64,000 bases of DNA. Source: Solea solea (taxonomy: Eukaryota; Chordata; Actinopteri; Pleuronectiformes; Soleidae). The notes below the pieces were generated by a model, which saw only the letters and a program-made list of their open reading frames with translations, was not told where the DNA came from and did not search any database. Shown one piece after another: positions 35,801-48,589 of the stretch. Every line of letters begins with the position of its first letter. The first letter of the stretch is position 1. A program made the translations under genes and the position numbers. The stretch covers positions 26,322,495-26,386,494 of the forward strand of contig NC_081149.1 in NCBI RefSeq assembly GCF_958295425.1, given 5' to 3'.

Positions 35801-37430
35801 TAGTTTTTCCTCTGCATGTATAAGTGGGCGGAGTTTGCATCACTGTTTGTGTGGCGTTCGTTTTGTTCACCATTGTTGTTGCTCTCCCAGTGTGTAAGCA
35901 CCTGTGCTTTGAAAAGGAAGTCCAATGTTGTTGTTCATGTTGCAGTTGTGGGACATGATGCCCATAGTTCATTTATAGTCATGTCCATACAGAGGTATGA
36001 AGAGAATCACTGTGTGTTTTCAGCAGCATCCATGTTAGTGACAGGCAACAGTGATTTATGCTTTCATTCAAAATGAGCCAGACTGGTGACATTTGAAGTG
36101 ACTCTAATGCTGCCATAAACATCAATATATTTGTGATTGTATGTCCTTACTAAAGCAACGATGGAGAGCAGGACTGCCTCACACACATGCAGCGGAGTGT
36201 CAGACATCATCATACAACAAACTCCAACTACAGGATGAAGTGAAAGAGGATTTGACTGTAGCTTTAATAGCACATGAAGGAAAAGCAGAGGATTGACCTG
36301 TGAAAGGAGATGATGAGTCTGAGCTTCATATGATGATATGATATGTGAGGGATAAACTCATGCTGTTTTTTTAGAGGAGCATAATATTTGCCCTTTGAAC
36401 CATCAAAATGTCGGTCTGGACTTTTCTTTGCTTCTTTTCACCACGAAAGGACCAGAGAATGTCCTGTAACTAAATGCTTTTGTCCATTTCTCCAGAATAT
36501 CTTCCAATATCTGTCAGTTATTTACAATTTACTGCTTGTTAAAATACTGTTCCAACAATTTAAGATGAAGAAAAACAAAAACACTGCAGTTGTACATGAA
36601 CATAGTAGATTTGAAATTGGAACAGTATGAAACATTTTGACACTGGCATTTTGTGTGTGTTTGTCTCTCAATGGGCAAAAACTATGTCCAGGTGTTCTTC
36701 CCACTCTCTTGTCTCTGCTGACAAACACATGAAATTGTCATGCTCCGTTGTTGATGTCATTTTATTGTGATAGTGCCACTCTTATTTTGAAGTTTTCTTG
36801 TCTGCGTGTGCTTTATCTCCCATCCTTGATTATCCCAACCTACTTCATGTGTGTCTAGTCCACGTCCACGTTGATCCAGCTCCTGTGTTTCACTTTGGTG
36901 ATCCTCATTCCTTATCTGCCTGTCCAAGTGCTACATGTGTTCAAATAAAGACTGTAACTTACCACCGTTCCTGCATCTGGGTTCAGTTCTGTTCTGTAAT
37001 AACCACATGTTGACTTTGACGTGCCACTTCTCAGCTTTCAGAAACTGTGGTGTAACTACGGTAATACGGTAAAGTGTGCTTGTGCCAGCGTGTGATCAGC
37101 GATATGCTCAATGTTTAAGGGTTAAAAGATGTGATCGATTCTGTTATGTGTACTTTTGTAATATTGATATCGGACACAAAAAAGACAGTCAGTTAAACAC
37201 CCTTACAGTCATTTTACTTTGTCTCCATCTGGTGGACAAAAATAATATTGTAGCACCTGAGACACATTAAATCTTCTGTCTTTTTGTAAAATGTTAATCT
37301 GTCCTCGTCAACCTGTAAACAAAGATGAACGACTCACATTTGCTATTACACATCCATACAACACCATCACAGGTAAACACTGCCACCTACTGGCCTGTAG
37401 TTTTGTCTGAAAAATGAAACTGTTGATGGT
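35801..37430. other. No gene recognised
   Basis: Only short open frames are present. A segment ending in CAAATAAAGACTGTAACTTA near 36943 followed by CCTGCATCTGGGTTCAG resembles the 3' end of a fish retroelement, but I cannot name it. Confidence 0.35.
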
Positions 37431-37559
37431 TTATTTCCTAATTAGGTGCCTGCAGCCACAAGGCATACTAGTCAGAACTCCCTAGAGTTCTCACTAGAAT
37501 GCATTGTGCTGCGAGCACATCTTGATATTCCAACGGCGTATATTCCGCTTGATATTCCT

Positions 37560-38720
37560 CATCCTTCCAAAAGTTTGGCGCGCTTCTCCTCCCGCAGTTT
37601 TCAGAAACCCCCAACACAAGTTACATCAAAACGTGCGCCTTGACCGGGAATGGTGTGCTATGACTTTTATAAGCGTTTCGCGTAACCATGGCGACAGAAA
37701 TCGCGAAAATGTAAAATAATTTCCACTCACACAATAATGGGAAACTGAAAAAAACCAAGCCCGCTTTGGAGCATCACAGTGTCGTCATACTTTAACGCAG
37801 AAACATGATTGTTACTTTAAACGGGTCACAAGACTTGGGACTTTTCTGACCTAAGTCGACATTTTGATCCATGTTACGGTTTTTAAACAATCGCAGTTTA
37901 CGTTTTGTACTTTTTTTTTGACGTGTTCAGATTTTATAATGGGTGTTTGAGTGGTGTGTGGGCGGATCGCTAGAGTGTGCCACTCTAGCAAATCCAGCAA
38001 AATAATCACCAAAAATCTCTAAACAAACTCTTCTCCTGCCCACAATTTCCAACCTACACTGACCATTTTTACATCAAAATGTTGCCATGGGTGTCGTGTA
38101 ACCCTGTGTGTGTTTTCATGTTCATATGACTTGTAGTTTTTCTTAAAATCACCTCAAAGCGCAGACAACTCTGGTCACACTCTCCATTCACTCCCATGTT
38201 AAAATGTCTGCTTTTGAGTTCTGGAAAAATCAAGACGAGGGTGATTTTAAAACTGTGATTTCTCTGTCAATTCAAGCCCGTTTGTCACAAATTTAAATTT
38301 GGGAGTTGCTGAAAGCCTCCTGACGCTCACAAACCAAAAATTGTATCTCTATCATCAACCGTTCTTGAAATATGACAACTTTAAAACATGCTGTTTTCTC
38401 TGCTTTCTCTGCTGGTTTTGGAGAGATAGGGACAGGTGCGTGTGTGTGCGTGTGTGTGCGTGCGTGTGTGTGCGTGAAAGGAGAGGGGACTTAGGGAGGG
38501 GCGTGTAAGTCTCTCTGTATTGAATTGCTATTCTTCCACACAAAACTTTGACGTGTAACTCCTCCCACAGTTTTGAGAAAACCCCCACACATGTTATATC
38601 AAAACGTGCGTCTTGACCGGGACTTGTGTGCTATGACTATTTCAAAGTGTTTCAAGTAACCATGGCGACAACAATCGCAGAAAAATGCGATATAATACAC
38701 ATGAAGGGGAAACTTTATTT
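37560..38720 (+). repeat. Two diverged direct repeats, about 1 kb apart
   Basis: 37570-37760 and 38550-38720 share TATCAAAACGTGCG or close variants, CTTGACCGGGA, TGTGCTATGACT and GTAACCATGGCGACA in the same order. They may be parts of one dispersed element. A GT-rich microsatellite lies between them (38436-38476). Confidence 0.7.
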
Positions 38721-38849
38721 TATTATTAAATAAAGGGTGACTCCACCAAAAAGTCCTTCCAAGGTGGATTGGATCCAAATAATGTTTCCCAATGACGACA
38801 CATGCCGCAAGAACTGCAGGCACCCTCGAAATTTCGGCCACGGAATTGC

Positions 38850-40000
38850 CACTCTAGTTACAATTGATCACTTCAGCACATGTTTTGTTTTTGGTGGCTC
38901 TGTGGGTCTGTGTGTGTGTTTTTCATGAGTTTGTTACAGCTGTGAACTTTATAAACCTTCACAATGAGTGAGAGGACATTTTGTCAACAGGGGAAATGAT
39001 AGAAATAATAGATTCAGTTTCTATGGTAACCGTTAACAACCACATGAAGAGAGAGAGAGAGAGAGGCGATCTGAGCTTACAATGGCTTCATCACTCTACA
39101 TTTATTGTATAATGTAGTGGGATGTGTGTGTGTGTCTGTTAGTGTTTGTAAGTGCGCATGGGTTGTTATTTTAACCCCCAAACAATCTATGTTTTTAGAC
39201 ATTAAATCTTTGTTTTTATTCTTTAACGTTCTACTGGAGTTTGTCAATAACATAGAGTGAAAAAAGTTTCTTGTAACATAAAACTAAAGATTCAAGTTCC
39301 TCAAAAGTCCTTTAACATCAGTGCAAGTGTGACGTTGATGTAAAATGATGTTTTCTGTCAACTGCATCCACAAACGGCCTCAAATTATTTTATATCAAGT
39401 TGATTATTTACAACTTAGCACTTGTTTATTTACAACATCCCCTTTTCCTCTTTTTGAAGGGGATGTTGTTTCTTTGTCAACGTTTGTGGAATGTTTTAAA
39501 TAAAGTTATGGTAAAAAAAATCAGTCACAGCGCACCTGTTTTCAATAATAAGCCACACCTCAAACAGTTCAAACTTTTGCACCTGATTGGCTGACCATTC
39601 GTGCCAATATTCAAACTCCTTACAAAAGCCGGAAGTGCTGACGGCCGCACCAGAGGGAGAGGAGATGCTGACAGATCACAGTTGTAAGTTTGACGTTACT
39701 TTGTCCTCATTGACACCACTCTTCTTCTCATCTCTTGTCTTTAATGAAACGATCACAGTCGTGTGTTTGTGTCTCAGTGTTTGCAGCAACCACGCAAACC
39801 TGCTACAGGACTGGATTTCATGGACGGATTCGGTTGTAACCCAGTACAACAGAAAGTCATCAGAAACAAACAGCAAACACACTTAACACTTAAATGTAAG
39901 TGTGCAATCAAAGTTTAACACTTTGATTTTTATCATACAATATTAAACTAATATTTTGTTTGGAATGAGTATCAAGTAAAACCTGAAGTGGAGCTCCACT
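38850..40000. other. No gene recognised
   Basis: AT-rich DNA with only short frames. 39600-39690 is locally GC-richer and contains a GTAAGT after CACAGTT that could be a first-exon donor, but no protein is recognisable. Confidence 0.3.
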
Positions 40001-40003
40001 GAA

Positions 40004-40035
<32 letters not shown>

Positions 40036-40440
40036 GTACTACTAAGTGATTAGGGAAAAAAACCATGTCAGTATTTTGTAACTTAAGAAAACAAATGTGA
40101 CGTAAGTAATTATTTAATGGTGTATTTATTTATTTAAATAATTAATGCACATTTGAGTAAATAATGGTGTATTTATTAAATACATTTAATAAATGACAAA
40201 TTAAAGTAATTATTTAATGGTGTATTTATTAATTTAAATAAATGACACATTTAAGTAATTATTTAATGGCGTATTTATTAAATAAATGACACATTTAATA
40301 ATTATTTAATTGTGTATGTATTTATTTAAATAGTTAATGACAAATTAAAGTAATTATTTAAGGGTGTATTTATTAATTTAAATAATTAATGACTCCAAAT
40401 CAGTGTATAGACCTAGTACTAGCCTGCATAGTCATGAAAT
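40001..40440 (+). repeat. (TTA)n tract and AT-rich minisatellite
   Basis: A TTA trinucleotide run at 40005-40034 is followed by about five irregular units containing TAATTATTTAATGGTGTATT and AATTTAAATAA. Two further similar paragraphs at 40395-40620 and 40620-40770 share AATGTAAATATTAGCATTTT. Confidence 0.75.
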
Positions 40441-41644
40441 ACCTCTTTATATTCCATTTAAATACCTAATTTATTTTTTATAATTTTAATAATGTAAATA
40501 TTAGCATTTTGGCTCAATAGCTTCCAGGTCATGTGACCTAAAGACACCAAATCAGTGTAGAAAAATTGTACTAGGGTGCCTAGTCAGGACACACCTCTTT
40601 ATATTCCATTTAAATAGTTGCCAATTTTTCATAATTCTTTTAATGTAAATATTAGCATTTTCGTTCAATAGCTTCCAGGCCATGTGACCCAAAGACTCCA
40701 CATGAGTGTACAAACATAGTACTAGACTACCTAGTCAGAACACACCTTTTTATTCAATTTTAGTACCGCCCATATTTTAAAAATTGGCATTTAAACGTTA
40801 ATTCGTTGATGGTCCCTAAATCAGACCACGGTCGTTAAGAGCGATGGGTCGGACATTGAACAAGCCGTGATCGTGCACCTATCTCGGGGTGGAGAAGGAG
40901 GAGGGTGCTGTTGGAGCTGGAGCGAATGTCTGTTGAATATCCAACCTGGAACTGATTTCAGCGCGGTACGTTGTCGGAGGTGATCAGCTCCGCCTCTGCG
41001 GACGCTCGGTGCTCACAGTGCCAGGTGCAGAGCAGTGTTACTTCGGCCTGTCCTGATGAAATGATCCGCTGGCTCAGACGTCTCTGTTATTAGATTGGTG
41101 TGAGGTGTGATCCATAGATTTGTGGTTGACGTTAGTGATGGGTCGTACCGCGCCGATGCTTCGGACTGTGTGTCGAAATCCCGGAAATGTTGCGTGAAGC
41201 GCATATCGACAAGTAGGTCCAGCTGCAGACCCGCAGACCACTCAACGACACACCCCTCCACTCAACGAAACACCCCTTTACTCAACGAAACACCCCCTCA
41301 CACTCAACGACACACCCCCTCACACTACACGACACTCTGATTGGGTCTCAAGAGACTGCGTCTGAAACGTGATGACGTTTACAACCGTGATGACGTTTAC
41401 TAACGTGATAACGTCTTCTTTTATTGAAACTTTATTTACACACGCGTATCTCATAGACACTTGTTAACAAGAGACTTATATCCCGGTGTGCGACAGGAAT
41501 AGAGAAGAATAAATACTCGTGTTGACTTTTATGAACACAGAAATGTACTTTCTGTGAAATTTGTGAATAATTAATGTCACTTTGTAAAGTATGAAATGTT
41601 ATAGCCAAACTGCTAAAATATATAAATGCCGATTGGAAAAGTTC

Positions 41645-42112
41645 TTTGAACATCACGTTTACACAATATAGTATCACGTTTTTGTGATATAATTTTCACG
41701 TTTATACAATATAGTATCACGTTTATGTGATATCATTATCACGTTTATACAATATAATATCACGTTTATGTGATATAATTATCACGTTTATACAACATAA
41801 TATCACGTTTATGTGATATAATATTACGTTTATGTGATATAATATTACGTTTATGTGATATAATATCAGGTTTATACAATATAATATCAGGTTTATACAA
41901 TATAATATCAGGTTTGTGATATAATTATCACGTTTATACAAAATAATATCACGTTTATGTGATATAATTATCACGTTTATGTGATATAATTATCACGTTT
42001 ATACGATATAATAGCACGTTTATACAATATAATTATCACGTTTATACAATATAATATCACGTTTATACAATGTTTATACAATATAATATCACGTTTATAC
42101 AATATAATATCA
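41645..42112. repeat. AT-rich minisatellite inside Mutator-like element 1
   Basis: About 20 units of ATCACGTTTATACAATATA/ATGTGATATA type. The same array occurs reversed in element 2 (45710-46110), so it belongs to the element family. Confidence 0.85.
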
Positions 42113-42642
42113 CAAATTCCACTTTGAACACACACTTTGAATAATTTCATTTGTTTTTGCAAACTTCCAACATCATGGCAACCTGTATGTTACAAAAAGG
42201 TGTGTTTAATATAGGCCTACATTTATTGAATTAGTCTGTAGTTTGACATGTTGTTCAACTGGACAGAACAACGATTAGAACTAATAAAAGTCTACTTGAT
42301 CAGGTTTTTAACCTGAAAGAAACCCTCCTAAAATTCTGTGCTGGTGTGGTCCAGGTGGTGGTAGACAGAAGTTAAGTAGACAAGATCTGCTGAGTATGTC
42401 ATTAAGGAGATGTTACCTATTTCCAGGAAGATATGTGAAACATTGGTATCTGAATCAAACCCAGCCAGTTGGGCATCAGTAGGTCTTTTGATGAAAGTAA
42501 AACAAATGCACTGAAACCCTTGATTCTGCACAGAAAGTTGTATAACTTTCAAATCCATGTAATGAATACAAGTGATGAATGATATATTTTCTTTATTTTA
42601 TACACAACAGACTATCCAGCAGACACATTCACTACCCAGGGA

Positions 42643-44137
42643 TTACAGGCGCCTGAGGAATTCCTCACACTCCAAGGCTTTCTTGTAATTGCTCAGGAAG
42701 CTATCCAGTTTCTGCCTCGCTTTTGAGGAAATGTGGCTCTGAAGCTGTTCCCCAAGCTGGGTTATCTCGCTGACAAGACAAAATGATATAGCAAAATAAT
42801 GAAGTCGTTAAAGACACTCAAACACATAATAAGATATAAACTGAAAATTGGATTAACAGTTTCCTAAACTATCCGGCTTACCTTAAGTCAAACTCTGTGC
42901 CACGCATGTACATCTCCTTGGCTTTGTCCAGGGAGATGGAGTGAACAGCTCCGAGGGCGTATACTGTTGCCTGTGGCATGAAGATTAAGATTTAAGATTG
43001 TGTTAGACAGTGACCATGGGTTAGGGTTAGACATATGCAGTCATATAAAACATGTAGTCTACAAATCAGTGTCAGTGTCTGAGATCTCACCTCTGGCAAA
43101 AGTACATCCATTACGAATGCCACTGGATCTGCAGACTTCTTGTCTGTCTCAGTACGTTCGAGTACTTCAGACAAGAAGTGCATGACTTTGTCCACTTGTT
43201 CATCATCTTCAAAAAGAAGGATGACCCTGTCCTGTTTCTTGGCCCAAGGAGACACCGTGTTGCCTGTGATGATGTTCTATAAAAATTGTATAGGATTTTA
43301 GTTTGGGTATTCATATACAAATACACAAACACCACACTAAATGCCATTGTCACTCACTTTAAGGTGTTGCAGCATGCCCTGATCCTCTGTGATTACACTG
43401 GTTAACAGACAACATGCCTCGCGTCGCTTCTGTTGGGCTTGTTGGGCCCTTTCCTAAAATTAAATTACACATAATATGCAACACTGAATACATGTGATTA
43501 AGAACTTTGAATAAGACATTTTCTTTACCTGATTATTTGCACTTCCTCTGATAAGAGGTGTCATCCTGGCTGGCAACTTGTTTGGCCACAGTAACATCAC
43601 TGCCCTAAATGGATATACAGATAAGCCTGTCTGAGAGGCAAATTGTTACATTACTTCTGAGAACAATCATTATTATCAGGGGCATCTATAAAAATGCAGG
43701 AATCTTGAAACCTTTTCTCAATATCTAAATTCTCAACAAGAGTGAAAATAAAATACACATTGACTTAAGATTCTACACACATGAAGTACAGTACACATAG
43801 ATGAAATGGCTCCAGCATTAGTTTACTTTACTTTACTTATTTTGAGTTTCTGATACTCAAATGGATGAGTTGAATAGTTTGATGGTCACAGTTATCCATG
43901 GTCAGGACACATCACATTTAATAATACAGAAGGCTCATGGGGAAATTAAAGCCTTTCAGCGTTGAAATGACAAAATATTTGATAATTTAGGACTTACCAC
44001 CGTACTCCACCATTGACCTTTGGTGTCCCTGCAGATGAGCCACAAGCTTTGCATAGCTCCCCTTTTTTGTGCAGATCAGTGTCCGAGTCGCATCTTCTCA
44101 GCTCAGGGTCTGCTCCTTTACTGAACGTAGTGTTGCT
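42643..44137 (-). CDS. Unidentified intron-containing gene fragment carried by Mutator-like element 1
   Basis: Six exons fit consensus splice sites in phase on the minus strand: 44137-43998, 43604-43529, 43453-43358, 43276-43091, 42970-42882, 42769-42643 (stop TAA). They total 714 nt, about 237 residues. The product starts SNTTFSKGADPELRRCDS and includes GGVRWAVMLLWPNKLPARM, a Gln/Arg-rich stretch and VILLFEDDEQVDKVMHF. It goes on to AFVMDVLLPEATVYALGAV and ends in a charged helix, ECEEFLRRL. No transposase motif is seen. The FEDDEQ and DVLLPEA segments faintly recall the C-terminal part of PWWP3/MUM1-like proteins, but I cannot verify that. The start is unsure: an upstream exon with an ATG, ATGACGGAGGAAAAG then GTAAGA, is seen only in element 2; here the ATG is ATT. 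It could be a captured host gene piece or the element's own accessory gene. Confidence 0.55.
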
Positions 44138-45026
44138 CTATAAGAGAATATGTAAAATAAAATTGTATTTTGTATTTTTAACATGGGAACATTTTTAATC
44201 CCGAATCAAGTAGTAATGAACTGGACTGCATTTGCCTGTAAGACTTTCCCTGTCCTAAAATATATGCAGGCTAACTGAAATAAAACAAAAATCAAATGAC
44301 ACTGTTGACTGTGATTCAACAGAATTTTTCATCTCTAAACATGAAAAATATTATTCATCATCACATCTTTTATCTTAACAATTGTAGAACTGAGGTCACA
44401 CGTTTTCAAATGAGCAAAGCTGTGTGCAACTTCTCAGTCATTTAAAGATTAAAAAACAGATAAATACTAATATATAGAGATCATATAGTTTATCTTATAC
44501 ATTTCTTGGTTGAAAATGAGACAATGTTATATTGTCAATGTTATCACCTGTACATATAAATAAAGGAAAAAAAAGGGAGAAAATCGCTGCGTCTTGCTTG
44601 CTGTTACAATCGCTATCGTTACAGCATGCAGACATTACTGGTTAATAAACCGCACTTAATTGATTTAATGGATACAAATAATGACTATTCATCCAGTGTT
44701 CAATATCAAAATGTGTTTTTTTTATCCATTCTTACCTTTCCTCCGTAATTTTCCCGCGTTTATCCCGTGTTACTTTTTCGGGTTCTCTCTCTTCATACTC
44801 AGTCAACGTAAACGTCATCACGTTTCAGACGCAGTCTCTTGAGACCCAATCAGAGTGTCGTGTAGTGTGAGGGGGTGTTTCGTTGAGTGGAGGGGTGTGT
44901 CGTTGAGTGGTCTGCGGGTCTGCAGCTAGACCCTTCTCCATATCGACGCTTGTGTCTTTAAGGGGTGAGTGACGTCACTGATGACGTTCGAAGCCTCACT
45001 GGTTCAGGAAGTGGTTTGAGTATTGC

Positions 45027-46523
45027 AAGTAGGTACAGCTGCAGACCTGCAGACCACTCAACGACACACCCCTCACACTCAACAACACACCCCTCACACT
45101 ACACGACACTCTGATTGGGTCACAGAAGAAACTGTGTCTGAAACGTGATGACATTTACGTTGACGAAGTATGAAGAGAGAGAGTCGGGAAAAGACGGGAA
45201 AAATTTTACAAAATGACGGAGGAAAAGGTAAGAATGGATAAAAAACACATTTTGATATTGAACACTGGATGAATAGTCATTATTTGTGTACATTAAATCA
45301 ATTAAGTGTGGTTTATTAACCAGTAATGTCCGCTGTAACGATAGCGATTGTATCAGCAAGCAAGCAATTTCTTTTTTTTCTTTTATTTATATGTACAGGT
45401 TATAACATTGAGACAGAGGGTCTCATTTTCAACCAAGAAACGTATAAGATAAACTATATGCTCTTTATATATTAGTATGTATCTGTTTTTTAATCTTTAA
45501 ATGACTCTGAGAAGTTGCACACAGCTTTGCTCATTTGAAAACTTGTGACCTCAGTTTTATTGTTCAATTAAGATAAAAGATTTGATGATGAATAATATTT
45601 TTCATGTTTAGAAATTAAAAATTCTGTTGAATCACAGTCAATAGTGTCATTTGATTTGATTTCAGTTAGCCTGCATATATTTTAGGACAAGTGTGTTCAC
45701 AGTGGAATTTGTGATACTATATTGTATCAACGTGATAATTATATAAACGTGATACTATATTGTATCAACGTGATAATTATATCAACGTGATACTATATTG
45801 TATCAACGTGATAATTATATAAACGTGATACTATGTTGTATCAAAGTGATAATTATATAAACGTAATACTATATTGTATCAACGTGATAATTATATAAAC
45901 GTGATACTATATTGTATCAACGTGATAATTATATCAACGTGATACTATGTTGTATCAACGTGATAATTATATCAACGTGATACTATATTGTATCAACGTG
46001 ATACTATGTTGTATCAAAGTGATAATTATATCATATAAATGTGATAGTATGTTGTATAAACGTGATAATTAGATCACATAAATGTGATAGTATATTGTGT
46101 AAACGTGATAATTAAATGTTGAAAGAATTGCGTGACTGTTTCCGATCGGCATTTATATATTTTAGCAGTTTGGCTATAACATTTCATAGTTTACAAAGTG
46201 ACATTAATTATTCACAAATTTCACAGAAATAACATTTCTGTGTTCATAAAAGTCAACATGAGTGTTTATTCTTCTCTATTCCTGTCGCACACTGGGATAA
46301 AAGTCTCTGTCAACAAGTGTCTGTGAAATTTGGTGTGTAAATAAAGTTTCAATCGAAGTAACGTCATCACGTTAGTAAACGTCATCACGTTTCAGACGCA
46401 GTCTCTTCTGTGACCCAATCAGAGTGTCGTGTAGTGTGAGGGGGGTGTGTCGTTGAGTGGGGGGGGGGTGTGTCGTTGAGTGGAGGGGTGTGTCGTTGAG
46501 TGGTCTGCAGCTAGACCCTTCTC
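45027..46523 (+). mobile_element. Mutator-like element 2, internally deleted, opposite orientation
   Basis: It has the same ends as element 1 (AAGTAGGTACAGCTGCAGAC; right end ..GCAGCTAGACCCTTCTC). The flanks are GAGTATTGC (45018-45026) and GAGTATTGG (46524-46532), 8 of 9 matching. Its interior mirrors element 1 around the first exon and intron (45190-45690) and the minisatellite, but lacks the span corresponding to element 1's exons (about 42130-44270). It retains a putative first exon, ATGACGGAGGAAAAG at 45213, then GTAAGA. Confidence 0.72.
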
Positions 46524-46688
46524 GAGTATTGGCGCGATTTATGAACATACAAATACCGCAATGGATCCGGTCACACTTTGGGGGTTAGCGTTTGCGATTT
46601 GTTGGTTTCCCCCTATCATTATGAGTTATTCAAATGTTGGCAAAAGTATTTACTGATACACATTTGACAAGTAATATAAGATTTGATT

Positions 46689-47336
46689 TAGTGCTGGGCG
46701 ATATGGCCAAAAAATAAAATCCCCAATTTTTTTATACCAGATCTGATTTTGACATTCTTCACACACGCGCGCACACACACACTAACGAGTGTCTTGTGAC
46801 TTTACAGCAGTTGTTTTCAGTGTCAGTTAATTAAAAATATTTGTTCAGTATGTCCTCCATGACCGGAGCACAGACTCTGGACTGAAATACAGTGACAGTG
46901 TGATGCTTAAATATTAAGATATTAGACATTTCCATGGTAATTGTCAGAGATTAGCCCACGTTTTTAGGATTGTGAAGTGTTTTTTAAACTGATTACCAGT
47001 TCGGCAGTATTCAGCTTGCACCTTGTGTCGGAGGTCACCTGAGCACAGACTCAGTCTGATACAGTCACATACAGCGGCAGTTTACGGTGCTGTCCCTAAG
47101 TCTTTTTGACAGTTCGGCACTGTTCGGCTTGATCCTTGTCGGACGTCTCATCCTGTGACAGCACTCTTGCTGTTTTCCGCGCACGCTGCCATGTTGATAT
47201 TGTCAGAGAACTAGTGGGGGGAGGGGGAGAGGAATGGAGGGGAGGGAACAGGAGCTGAGTGAGCGCAGTAAAAAGGACAAATAGATTTTCACATAAATCC
47301 GATTTTGATTTATAATTGATTAATTGCCCAGCCCTA
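46689..47336. mobile_element. Small hAT-like non-autonomous element
   Basis: The ends TAGTGCTGGGCGAT and, inverted, TAGGGCTGGGCAAT bound about 650 bp. Its interior shares CAGTATGTCCTCCATGACCG and neighbouring sequence with the foldback arms of the TTAA element at 13.5 and 14.2 kb. The target duplication is weak. Confidence 0.5.
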
Positions 47337-47724
47337 ATTCCGTTGTATTGTCATGTTACAAATCCATAATACACTAAACAAATATAATTTTAATTTATTT
47401 GAATGAATACATGAACGATACATGAAATGCACTAATTAATAACATTTTCTTGGCAATTATTCCCATGGCTGCACTGTTGGATGACAGTCTCTTGAGTATA
47501 TTACAAATTGATAAAATTACCCACAATAGATTTGGCTTATTAAAATTCTTGACCAGCAGGGGGGGTTGTGAGCACATGAAGCCTTGAGAAATGAACCTTT
47601 TTGTGAAACATTTGGTTGGAAGGCTTCAATGCTTCAAGAAGCTTCATCTCGCCATCACTAGCAGAGCGGACAGCATTATAACACACACTTTTTTTAAAAC
47701 AAAATTAAGTAAATAAATACACTA
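47337..47724. other. No gene recognised
   Basis: AT-rich sequence with short frames only. Confidence 0.4.
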
Positions 47725-48300
47725 TCAATTCAATTCAATTTTATTTGTATAGCGCCAAATCATAACATACATTATATCAAGGCACTGTATATAGACAACA
47801 TCAAGGAGAGCAGAGAACCCCAATGTTCACACAATGAGCAAGCACTAGGCATCAGGGGAGAGAAAAAACTCCCTCTTAACAGGAAGAAATCTCTGACAGA
47901 ACCAGACTCAGAGATGTGCAGTCATCTGCCTCGACCGGTCGGGGTGAAAGGAAAATGGGGCACAGCGGAGAGGTGGGGGACAGAAAGGGGGGAGAGAAAG
48001 GACAAGAGGGAGATGAGGTAGAGACAGAAGAGAGAGAGAGACCAGGAGCAGATAAACAACAACTGTATCAGGTAGAGGAAGCAGAGCCCGTCTCCCACCT
48101 GAGTGGGAGACAGGAAGTGCACAATCCTTCCCCTGAACAGCGTCCCGCCCCCTCTCCCAAGACCGAGGACCAGCAGCATCGAAGTACCTCACACTGTTTG
48201 TGTGCGTAGCAGTGCGAACGTATGGGCTCCTTTTTCTCCTCCCATATCGCAACCTCCGTCCATAATCCAACCTGCGGACGGACCATCCTAAATCCTAATC
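47725..48300 (-). mobile_element. LINE 3' tail, minus strand
   Basis: Matches the tail at 33.63-33.97 kb (AATTTTATTTGTATAGCGCC to AACAACTGTATCA) and then diverges into a different sequence at about 48068. It is a truncated third copy of the window's main LINE family. Confidence 0.8.
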
Positions 48301-48589
48301 TAATGGGTTTTTAAAAACAAGTTTTTACAGGCAGCTTTGTATCATATGTGATAATATTTTATTTATTTATTTATTATAGCGATATGAATTATTTATTTAT
48401 TATGTCCAAATGTTTTTACAGGCAGCTTTGTATCATATGTAATAATTTTTTATTCATTTATTTATTAGAAAGATTATGAATTATTTATTATGTAGATATT
48501 TATATTAGTAATTTATATATAATATAATAACAAAGAAAAAAGAGAGAAAAGGAAAACAAATTAAACAAAACAAATGTGTTGTGAGTCTG

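Larger units (their letters stand above)
41211..44938 (-). mobile_element. Mutator-like element 1 with long inverted ends, carrying a gene fragment
   Basis: The ends read AAGTAGGTCCAGCTGCAGAC and, in reverse complement from the right, GAGAAGGGTCTAGCTGCAGA. The inverted similarity continues through CACTCAACGACACACC to about 150-190 bp, ending near TCTGAAACGTGATGACG. The flanks are an identical 9-bp CATATCGAC (41202-41210 and 44939-44947), the target-duplication length typical of Mutator-like elements. Inside are six spliceable exons and a TATCACGTTTATACAATATA minisatellite. No transposase is seen. Family assignment is inference from duplication length and end length. Confidence 0.72.

Noticed and set aside
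41050..41100. Box C/D snoRNA-like GATGAAATGATCC...
   Set aside because: The C box has the wrong first base and no terminal stem is seen.
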